Source: Bryobacterales bacterium (lineage in GTDB: Bacteria; Acidobacteriota; Terriglobia; Bryobacterales; Bryobacteraceae). From it: DNA of 7,039 bases. The notes below the pieces were generated by a model. That model was not told the DNA's origin and did not search any database. It was given only the letters and a program-made list of their open reading frames with translations. Below, one piece after another: positions 1 to 5,658 of the stretch (position 1 is the first letter of the stretch; each line of letters opens with the position of its first letter). The position numbers and the translations under genes were made by a program. Location of the stretch: assembly GCA_025462985.1 (NCBI GenBank), contig JAOAPP010000632.1, positions 1 through 7,039 on the forward strand. Reading direction: 5' to 3'.

Positions 1-1992
1 AGTCTCGGGAAGGGTAAAGTTCACAAGGTCGTGATGGCTGTTGAAAATAAGTAGAAGCGTTGCCTCCCTGCCGCGCTGACGAATACCGGTCGGCTGCGCG
101 CGCCCGTCGAGCAGCATCCCAAAGCACCGCATGAGAGGATCTTCCCAGTTTTGCTGTTCCATTTCACAGCCATTCGCGTTGAGCCACGTTAGATCTTTTA
201 CCCCGAGTTCCTCGTTGTATTCTCCAGTCAGGAACAGGTTCCGGCGAAGTATCGGGTAACGGTGCCGAAGGCCCGTTAGCTTTCTTACAAATTCAATGAG
301 CGACCTTCCCTCCTCACCAATATTCCAATTCACCCAACTGATTTCGTCGTCCTGGCAGTAGGCATTGTTGTTGCCGCCCTGGGTCCTTGCAAATTCGTCC
401 CCGCCCAATATCATCGGCGTCCCCTGCGACAGCAGAAGTGTACTCATCAGATTGCGTATCTGGCGGGACCGGAGATCGTTGATTGCCGGGTCGTCCGTTG
501 GGCCCTCAACGCCACAATTCCACGAGGCGTTGTCGGAACTTCCATCGGCGTTATTCTCTCCGTTTGCCTCGTTATGTTTCTCGTTGTAAGTCACGAGGTC
601 CTTCATAGTGAAGCCATCGTGAGCTGTGATGAAATTGACCGACGCCCACGGCCGCCTTCCGCGATGATTAAAGAGATCGCCGGAGGCGCAGAGGCGAGGA
701 GCGAGTTCGGCTGGAGACACGTCCCCCTTCCAGAATTTTCGAACGGTATCGCGATATCTGCCGTTCCACTCGGCCCAGCCTGGAGGGAAGCTGCCGACCT
801 GATAGCCTCCAGGACCGATGTCCCAGGGCTCCGCGATCAACTTGACCGTGCTCAGAACAGGATCCTGGTTGCAAGCTTTGAGAAAGCCGCTCTGATTATC
901 GAACCCATTCGGCTCCCGGGCAAGAATCGTGCCGAGATCGAAGCGAAAGCCATCTACTCCGGTTTGCTCCGCCCAATAGCGAAGGCTGTCCGTAACCATC
1001 TGGATCACGCGCGGATGACTCGGGTTCAGAGTATTGCCTGTCCCGGTGTCATTTATGTAATAGCGAGGCTGGTCGGGAATCAGGCGGTAATAGCTTGCGT
1101 TGTCCAGTCCCTTAAAGGAAAGCGTTGGCCCTTTTTCGTTACCTTCTGCTGTGTGGTTGTACACCACATCGAGAATTACCTCCAGGCCTCCATCGTGCAA
1201 ACGAGAGACCATCGCTTTAAACTCGCGCAAGCTGTCATCTTTTTTTGCGGCGTAGCGCGGATCCGGTGCGAAGAAGCCAATCGTGTTATAGCCCCAGTAA
1301 TTTGTCAGACCCTTTTCGAGAAGATGACTGTCGTTTACAAAGGTATGAATTGGGAGTAATTCGACCGAAGTGACCCCTAGCGACTTGAGATAGTCGACTA
1401 CCTTTGGACTCCCTAAGCCAGCGTACGTCCCGCGCAGATTTTCAGGGACGGCAGGATGGAGTTGCGTGTAGCCCTTTACGTGCAATTCATAAAGGACAGT
1501 GTCGTCCCAGCGGACCGGGCGTCGCCTCGGCGATCCCTGCCAGTCAAAGCTGGCGTCGACGACGGTGCATTTCGGCATGAACGGAGCACTGTCGCGCTCA
1601 TCAAAAGTTAAGTCGTCGAGTGACTCCATCTGGTAGCCAAAAACAGCGGGATTCCACCGCAGCATTCCCATATGTGCGCAGGCATATGGATCGAGCAGCA
1701 GTTTGTTTGGATTGAAACGGTGGCCTGCTTCCGGTTCGTATGAGCCATGTGCACGCAGGCCGTAGATAGTTCCCGGTGTAACATCCGGCAGATAGCCGTG
1801 CCATACCTCGTCGGTATATTCGGGGAGCGCGACACGTTCAATCTCCTTCTGCCCTGTTTCGTCAAAGATACAAACCTCGATCTTTGTGGCGTTCGCGGAG
1901 AATACCGCGAAGTTGGTTCCTGTGCCGTCCCAAGTCGCGCCTCTGGGATTGGGCAATCCCTCTCTTAATAGATTCTTTAATATTGCGGCCAT
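1..1992 (-). CDS. glgX: Glycogen debranching enzyme GlgX (isoamylase type), C-terminus cut by window edge
   Basis: This cytoplasmic GH13 enzyme hydrolyses alpha-1,6 branches of glycogen or phosphorylase-limit dextrin, working with glycogen phosphorylase; relatives named TreX serve trehalose synthesis. My reading of the minus strand gives 664 codons with no stop up to base 1. An N-terminal CBM48-like domain (about residues 10-110, starting GLPNPRGATWDGTGTNFAVFS) is followed by the catalytic barrel. Visible GH13 motifs are DVVYNH (275-280), GFRFDL with nucleophile D352, AEPWD with acid/base E388, and FITAHDG with transition-state D459. GGDEFARTQGGNNNAYCQDD (530-549) is typical of GlgX. The family is usually somewhat longer, so a short C-terminal piece is missing. 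ATG at 1992 is the only start codon after the in-frame TGA at 2098-2100. Shine-Dalgarno support is weak: AGGA lies about 18 bases upstream. purH lies upstream on the same strand. The family is certain; the choice between glycogen and trehalose roles is not. Confidence 0.96.
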   Translation of the reverse strand, partial: MAAILKNLLREGLPNPRGATWDGTGTNFAVFSANATKIEVCIFDETGQKEIERVALPEYTDEVWHGYLPDVTPGTIYGLRAHGSYEPEAGHRFNPNKLLLDPYACAHMGMLRWNPAVFGYQMESLDDLTFDERDSAPFMPKCTVVDASFDWQGSPRRRPVRWDDTVLYELHVKGYTQLHPAVPENLRGTYAGLGSPKVVDYLKSLGVTSVELLPIHTFVNDSHLLEKGLTNYWGYNTIGFFAPDPRYAAKKDDSLREFKAMVSRLHDGGLEVILDVVYNHTAEGNEKGPTLSFKGLDNASYYRLIPDQPRYYINDTGTGNTLNPSHPRVIQMVTDSLRYWAEQTGVDGFRFDLGTILAREPNGFDNQSGFLKACNQDPVLSTVKLIAEPWDIGPGGYQVGSFPPGWAEWNGRYRDTVRKFWKGDVSPAELAPRLCASGDLFNHRGRRPWASVNFITAHDGFTMKDLVTYNEKHNEANGENNADGSSDNASWNCGVEGPTDDPAINDLRSRQIRNLMSTLLLSQGTPMILGGDEFARTQGGNNNAYCQDDEISWVNWNIGEEGRSLIEFVRKLTGLRHRYPILRRNLFLTGEYNEELGVKDLTWLNANGCEMEQQNWEDPLMRCFGMLLDGRAQPTGIRQRGREATLLLIFNSHHDLVNFTLPET

Positions 1993-2141
1993 TAAGCTGG
2001 TAGGTGTCCTGTGCGAAGCGCAACGGTGAGACCCGTTCGTCGAAGGAAAGTTCCATTCTTCTGTTTGTAAGGCGCTGCGAGTTCCGGAATTGGCAACTCA
2101 CCGCTATGCCGTAGATGCTTGTGCGAACGATCTTTCATCAT
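1992..2141 (-). CDS. Possible 49-residue small protein, stop overlapping the glgX start
   Basis: This short reading frame fills most of the gap between purH and glgX. Its TAA overlaps the ATG of glgX in a TAATG arrangement, the geometry of translational coupling. The product would start MMKDRSHKHLRHSGEL and end LRRTGLTVALRTGHLPA. It is basic, rich in K, R and H, and has no transmembrane segment, signal peptide or cysteine. The frame stays open further upstream into the 3' end of purH (to 2219) in a different frame from purH, so the start is uncertain; the tandem ATGs at 2141 and 2138 are the first ones outside purH. No good Shine-Dalgarno sequence is seen; GGA lies about 14 bases upstream. 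I recognise no family. The third codon positions show no strong bias, so a chance ORF or a leader for glgX remains quite possible. Confidence 0.25.
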   Translation of the reverse strand: MMKDRSHKHLRHSGELPIPELAAPYKQKNGTFLRRTGLTVALRTGHLPA

Positions 2142-2178
2142 GTAAACAAACGCATCCGCAGCAGCCTCGGGAAGGTTA
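1993..2178. other. 186-bp gap between purH stop and glgX start
   Basis: Both flanking genes read leftwards. Apart from the possible small ORF, the gap holds an imperfect inverted repeat, GAGTTCC (2079-2085) against GGCAACTC (2092-2099), with a 6-base loop and one bulge. It has no following T-run in either direction, so it is not a convincing terminator. I see no clear -35/-10 pair for glgX. The gap may carry a glgX promoter or simply be an untranslated spacer of a purH-glgX transcript. Confidence 0.4.
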
Positions 2179-3720
2179 CTAATGGCGGAAGTGCCGGATG
2201 CCAGTGAATACCATAGCAAGGTTCAACTTATTTGCGGCCGCGATCACCTCGTCATCGCGCACTGACCCGCCTGGCTGAATAACTGCGGTAATACCGTGCT
2301 TTGCAGCTTCTTCGATACCGTCGGGGAACGGAAAAAAGGCATCTGAGGCCAGCACCGTCCCGGCGAGCGGAAGTACGGCCTTCATCGCTCCGACTTTGAC
2401 GCTGTCTACTCGACTCATCTGTCCGGCGCCGACACTTACGATCTGTCCGGCTCTGCTGTACACAATCGCATTCGATTTGACGTGCTTGCAGACCTTCCAC
2501 CCGAACAGCAAGGCCTCAAGCTCGTCGGCAGTAGGCGGCCGGGATGTCTTCACAGAAATGGCGGCGGAAGCGAGCGGCGCAATATCCGCAGTTTGCGCCA
2601 GCAAGCCGCCTGAGATTGACTTGACGACCAGTTCACCTTCGCCAGGCGGCACCTCAACTAGTCGCAAATTCTTTTTTGCAGTGAGAATTGCGAGCGCGTC
2701 GGGAGAAAAGGATGGCGCGGCAATTGCCTCGACAAACAGTCGAACGACTTCCTGTGCCGTTTCCTTGTCTACTTCCCGATTGAAGGCGATCACGCCGCCG
2801 AAGGCTGAAATTGGGTCGGCTTCCAAAGCCTTGCGATAAGCCTCGACCAGTTGGGGCTGCTCGGCGCAGCCACTCGGATTCGTGTGCTTGATGATGGCGG
2901 CAGCCGGCGTGCTGAATTCTTGAATCAACTGCCACGCCGCATCAAGATCTACGAGATTGTTGTACGAAAGCTCTTTCCCGTGAAGCTGCTTTGCTCCCGC
3001 AATTCCGCCTCGGTGAAAACTGTAAAGTGCGGCCTGCTGATGTGGGTTCTCGCCATACCGCAGGGAACTCGTTCGCGTCGCCGAAATCGACAAGACGGCG
3101 GGAAGAGCATCGACGCTGGTTTTGCCTTCGCTGTCGATCTGCGCCAACCGGCTCGAGACTGCTGCATCGTAAGCCGCCGTGTGCGCGAAAGCCTCTTGAG
3201 CGAAACTCCAGCAGGTTGCAGCGCTCACTTTCCCGCTGTTCTGGAGTTCAGACATGACGAGCTCGTATTGGTCCGGGGATACCACAACCACGACATCCTG
3301 GAAGTTCTTCGCGGCCGCGCGAATCATGGTCGGGCCGCCAATGTCGATATTCTCGATCAACTCCTCGCGAGTGACACCCGGCTTAGTCGCGTATTTTTCG
3401 AACTCATAGAGATTCACAACAACCATCTGGATGGGCGGAATGTCATGCTCCTCCAGAGCGCGCATGTGTTCGGGGTTGGAGCGCACGGCGAGAATACCGC
3501 CAGCGATGCGAGGATGAATCGTCTTGACGCGGCCGTCCAGCATTTCGGGGAACTCTGTAATCTCGGCCACTTCGCGGACAGGAATGTTCTCACCCCGCAG
3601 CAGTCTTGCCGTTCCGCCAGTTGAAATCAATCCAACGCCGAGTTCGTGAAGCTTGCGGGAGAACTCGACAATTCCAGTCTTGTCAGTAACGCTCAGGAGT
3701 GCGCGTTGAATGCGAGGCAT
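2179..3720 (-). CDS. purH: Bifunctional AICAR formyltransferase / IMP cyclohydrolase PurH
   Basis: This enzyme performs the last two steps of de novo purine synthesis: AICAR plus 10-formyl-tetrahydrofolate gives FAICAR, which is cyclised to IMP. It is a cytoplasmic homodimer. The 513-residue length from ATG is normal and the gene is intact. The N-terminal MGS-like cyclohydrolase domain (about 1-150) shows [16 protein letters not shown] (33-38) and DGRVKTIHP (62-70). The C-terminal transformylase domain shows RYGENPHQ (221-228), the catalytic KHTNPSG (K278, H279), ISAFGG (304-309), [10 protein letters not shown] (431-440), [10 protein letters not shown] (459-468), IQPGGS (481-486) and the classic GIRHFRH end. 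I chose ATG at 3720. An in-frame TTG at 3726 would add two residues and cannot be excluded. No Shine-Dalgarno is visible for either. It is transcribed divergently from the isocitrate dehydrogenase operon, and glgX follows downstream after 186 bp. Confidence 0.98.
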   Translation of the reverse strand: MPRIQRALLSVTDKTGIVEFSRKLHELGVGLISTGGTARLLRGENIPVREVAEITEFPEMLDGRVKTIHPRIAGGILAVRSNPEHMRALEEHDIPPIQMVVVNLYEFEKYATKPGVTREELIENIDIGGPTMIRAAAKNFQDVVVVVSPDQYELVMSELQNSGKVSAATCWSFAQEAFAHTAAYDAAVSSRLAQIDSEGKTSVDALPAVLSISATRTSSLRYGENPHQQAALYSFHRGGIAGAKQLHGKELSYNNLVDLDAAWQLIQEFSTPAAAIIKHTNPSGCAEQPQLVEAYRKALEADPISAFGGVIAFNREVDKETAQEVVRLFVEAIAAPSFSPDALAILTAKKNLRLVEVPPGEGELVVKSISGGLLAQTADIAPLASAAISVKTSRPPTADELEALLFGWKVCKHVKSNAIVYSRAGQIVSVGAGQMSRVDSVKVGAMKAVLPLAGTVLASDAFFPFPDGIEEAAKHGITAVIQPGGSVRDDEVIAAANKLNLAMVFTGIRHFRH

Positions 3721-3786
3721 AAACAATCATTTTGGCAGAGGGACGAGTGTAACAACCTGGCGGAGCGGGGCGACTAGAATCGAGAT
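3721..3786. promoter_or_regulatory. Divergent intergenic promoter region, purH versus the icd operon
   Basis: Only 66 bp separate the two divergent start codons, so the core promoters of both units are expected here or just inside the genes. On the minus strand, TACACT (3751 to 3746) is a possible -10 for purH and would give a leader of about 20 bases; no good -35 goes with it. On the plus strand, TAGAAT at 3775-3780 is the best -10-like box. TTGGCA at 3732-3737 resembles a -35 but lies too far from that box. The region is inferred from gene arrangement; the individual boxes are weak. I saw no convincing PurR-like operator palindrome. Confidence 0.5.
3775..3780 (+). promoter_or_regulatory. 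Candidate -10 box (TAGAAT) for the icd operon
   Basis: TAGAAT matches the bacterial -10 consensus TATAAT at five of six positions. It ends 7 bases before the GTG start at 3787, so transcription would begin at or beside the start codon and make a leaderless mRNA. No recognisable -35 lies 16-18 bases upstream, which weakens the call. The TAG in the box is also the in-frame stop that bars any further upstream start. Confidence 0.3.
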
Positions 3787-4797
3787 GTGTCCCAGAATTG
3801 CACTCTGATCCCCGGCGATGGAATCGGTCCTGAAGTCGCGCGCGCCACAGTCCGAGCAGTTGAAGCTACCGGCACTGATATCAAATGGCAGCTGGCGGAA
3901 TTGAACCAAAACATCATTCTCGAATCCGGGAAGACGCTGCCGCAACATGTCTTAGATTCATTGAACGAGACTCGAGTAGGTCTGAAAGGTCCGGTTACAA
4001 CGCCTATAGCGGGTGGATTTCAAAGTGTCAATGTTGCACTGAGGAAGACGCTTGACTTGTTCGCAAACGTCCGGCCCATAAGGACACTGCCGGGTATCAA
4101 GACTCGTTTCGAAGACGTCCGGATTGACATGGTGATCTTCCGCGAGAACACGGAGGATCTGTATTCCGGGCTTGAGCACGAGATTATCCCGGATGTAGTG
4201 ACCAGCCTGAAGGTAATTACTCGAACGGCTTCAGAGCGCATTGCGAATTATGCGTTTCAATACGCACGTAAGAATCACCGCAAAAAGGTTGTGGCGATTC
4301 ACAAAGCAAATATCATGAAGCTCGCTGACGGCTTATTTCTGCGCTGCTGCCGCGAGGTGGCCGAGAGGTATCCGGAGGTCGAATACAAAGAGCTGATCGT
4401 GGATAACGCGTCCATGCAACTGGTGATTCGTCCGGAGACCTTTGACATTCTTCTGCTCCCAAATCTGTACGGAGATATCGTGTCGGACTTGGCCGCCGGC
4501 CTGGTTGGTGGGCTCGGCATCGTTCCCGGGGCGAATATGGGAAAGACGCATGCGGTCTTTGAGGCGGTGCACGGGAGCGCACCGGACATTGCAGGACAAG
4601 GAAAAGCCAATCCCACGGCTCTGATGCTTTCCGCCGTAATGCTCCTTACTCACATCGGTGAAAACGCGGCTGCGGCCAAACTGCAGCAGAGCATTGAAGC
4701 GGTATATAAAGAGGGCAAGAACGTAACAGGAGATGTGGGCGGAACCGCGTCAACGGAGGAGTTCACGGATGCGGTTGTGAAAGCAGTGAAAGGATAA
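3787..4797 (+). CDS. icd: NAD-type isocitrate dehydrogenase (isocitrate/isopropylmalate dehydrogenase family)
   Basis: The likely reaction is oxidative decarboxylation of isocitrate to 2-oxoglutarate in the TCA cycle. The 336-residue protein is intact and matches the short NAD-IDH/IDH3-like class. LIPGDGIGPEV opens the fold. Substrate residues expected from E. coli Icd are all seen: S80, N82 and R86 in SVNVALR, R96 in ANVRP, and R119 and Y126 in FRENTEDLY. Catalytic K173 lies in IHKANIMK, and the metal ligands are D206 (VDNASMQL), D230 and D234 (NLYGDIVSDL). At the cofactor site, HGSAPDIAG has D266-I267 where NADP enzymes carry Lys-Tyr, which predicts NAD. SVNVALR with VDNASMQL argues against isopropylmalate dehydrogenase. 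Start: GTG at 3787 follows an in-frame TAG at 3775; the ATG at 3785 is in another frame and stops after seven codons. No Shine-Dalgarno is visible. It is first in a three-gene operon. Action on another 2-hydroxy acid is possible but less likely. Confidence 0.92.
   Translation: MSQNCTLIPGDGIGPEVARATVRAVEATGTDIKWQLAELNQNIILESGKTLPQHVLDSLNETRVGLKGPVTTPIAGGFQSVNVALRKTLDLFANVRPIRTLPGIKTRFEDVRIDMVIFRENTEDLYSGLEHEIIPDVVTSLKVITRTASERIANYAFQYARKNHRKKVVAIHKANIMKLADGLFLRCCREVAERYPEVEYKELIVDNASMQLVIRPETFDILLLPNLYGDIVSDLAAGLVGGLGIVPGANMGKTHAVFEAVHGSAPDIAGQGKANPTALMLSAVMLLTHIGENAAAAKLQQSIEAVYKEGKNVTGDVGGTASTEEFTDAVVKAVKG
4789..4794 (+). promoter_or_regulatory. Ribosome binding site of the FAH-family gene
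   Basis: AAAGGA lies in the last codons of the isocitrate dehydrogenase gene, directly before its TAA stop. It is 9 bases from ATG 4804. This supports that start and suggests translational coupling between the two genes. Confidence 0.7.
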
Positions 4798-4803
4798 GTT
4801 GAT

Positions 4804-5646
4804 ATGAAGCTTCTTAGAACCACCCGCGGATTTATTGTTGAGGAGAATGAGATCTATTACTCGCTCGACGAGGGGGCCTGGACAACTACAGACTGGGATG
4901 CGCTTCTTGCTCGGGATGATCTTTACGAGTATCTGAATAAGGCTCTCCCGAAGCTGAAAGAGGTGCACGAACCTGCGCTCGGCGACATTGAAGCACCCAT
5001 CGGTAACCAGGAAGTCTGGGCGGCGGGAGTTACGTATTACAAGAGCAGAGATGCCCGTGTCGAAGAATCGAAGTCGGCTGGCGGAGGCGACTTTTACCAG
5101 CGGGTGTATGACGCGGAGCGGCCGGAACTGTTCTTGAAGGCTACGCCGCATCGCGTAGTTGGTCCTGATGCCCCGGTTGCAATCCGGGCAGATGCTACCT
5201 GGTCCGTGCCGGAGCCCGAATTGGCTCTCCTGGTTACACCTTCGGGAAAGATCACCGGATACACGATCGGTAACGACATGAGCTCTCGCGACATTGAGGG
5301 CGAGAATCCGCTGTATCTTCCGCAGGCCAAAGTGTATGACCGAAGCTGCGCTCTAGGGCCGGCGATCCTGGTCAGCGAGAATCTGTTGCCGCCCTCGACC
5401 GAAATACGATTGGATGTCCTGCGTGGCGAGACGACTGAGTTTTCCGGCTCGACAACGCTTGAATCCTTGAGGCGGACTCCCGAGGAACTGGTCCGCTACT
5501 TGTACACGAGTAACAGGTTTCCGGCTGGTTGCTTCCTGCTGACGGGAACGGGAATTATTCCTCCCGACGCGTTCGCATTGCAGAATGGCGACCAGATTCG
5601 GATCACGATTACTGGAATCGGGACGTTGATTAACTCGGTCGGATAG
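4804..5646 (+). CDS. FAH-superfamily dehydratase, probably 2-keto-3-deoxy-D-pentonate (arabinonate/xylonate) dehydratase
   Basis: The likely reaction is dehydration of 2-keto-3-deoxy-D-arabinonate/xylonate to 2-oxoglutarate semialdehyde, the penultimate step of Weimberg-type pentose oxidation. The 280-residue protein has a short N-terminal domain (about 1-65) and a C-terminal FAH fold (about 66-278). Visible FAH features are [11 protein letters not shown] (75-85), RPELFLKA (106-113), the metal-binding E-x-E in SVPEPEL (E137, E139), [14 protein letters not shown] with D158 as a likely third ligand, [15 protein letters not shown] (172-186) and [11 protein letters not shown] (244-254). The size and these motifs resemble Sulfolobus KdaD-type enzymes rather than the longer true fumarylacetoacetases. 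The strongest functional argument is the neighbour: the next gene encodes the dehydrogenase that uses the expected product. The start is fixed by AAAGGA 9 bases upstream and a 6-bp gap from the preceding stop. Family membership is sure. The substrate is inferred, and another 2-keto-3-deoxy sugar acid or an acylpyruvate remains possible. Confidence 0.85.
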   Translation: MKLLRTTRGFIVEENEIYYSLDEGAWTTTDWDALLARDDLYEYLNKALPKLKEVHEPALGDIEAPIGNQEVWAAGVTYYKSRDARVEESKSAGGGDFYQRVYDAERPELFLKATPHRVVGPDAPVAIRADATWSVPEPELALLVTPSGKITGYTIGNDMSSRDIEGENPLYLPQAKVYDRSCALGPAILVSENLLPPSTEIRLDVLRGETTEFSGSTTLESLRRTPEELVRYLYTSNRFPAGCFLLTGTGIIPPDAFALQNGDQIRITITGIGTLINSVG

Positions 5647-5650
5647 GAGG
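5645..5650 (+). promoter_or_regulatory. Strong ribosome binding site overlapping the preceding stop
   Basis: AGGAGG is a perfect anti-16S match, 8 bases before ATG 5659. Its first two bases belong to the TAG stop of the FAH-family gene, so ribosomes ending there can restart on the aldehyde dehydrogenase gene. It settles that start codon. Confidence 0.85.
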
Positions 5651-5658
5651 GAGAGCAG

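Noticed and set aside
574..1359. 261-codon open frame on the plus strand
   Set aside because: It lies wholly antisense to glgX, whose catalytic motifs are all intact. The translation has no recognisable domain and looks like a codon-bias shadow.
2079..2099. Inverted repeat in the purH-glgX gap as a rho-independent terminator
   Set aside because: The stem is short with a bulge, is not GC-rich, and no T-run follows on either strand.
2851..3624. 257-codon open frame on the plus strand
   Set aside because: It is antisense to purH, which is complete and highly conserved. Its composition (Arg-, His- and Asn-rich) is typical of a reverse-complement shadow.
3683..3730. 15-codon upstream ORF (ATG 3730) overlapping the purH start
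   Set aside because: It has no Shine-Dalgarno, no peptide pattern suggesting attenuation and no associated hairpin; chance is enough to explain it.
3787..4797. 3-isopropylmalate, tartrate or homoisocitrate dehydrogenase instead of isocitrate dehydrogenase
   Set aside because: The SVNVALR substrate loop, FRENTEDLY, VDNASMQL and HGSAPDIAG match NAD-type isocitrate dehydrogenases, and no leucine or lysine biosynthesis genes are adjacent.
4804..5646. True fumarylacetoacetase of tyrosine degradation
   Set aside because: The protein is much shorter than fumarylacetoacetase and its neighbour is a 2-oxoglutarate semialdehyde dehydrogenase, not homogentisate or maleylacetoacetate genes.
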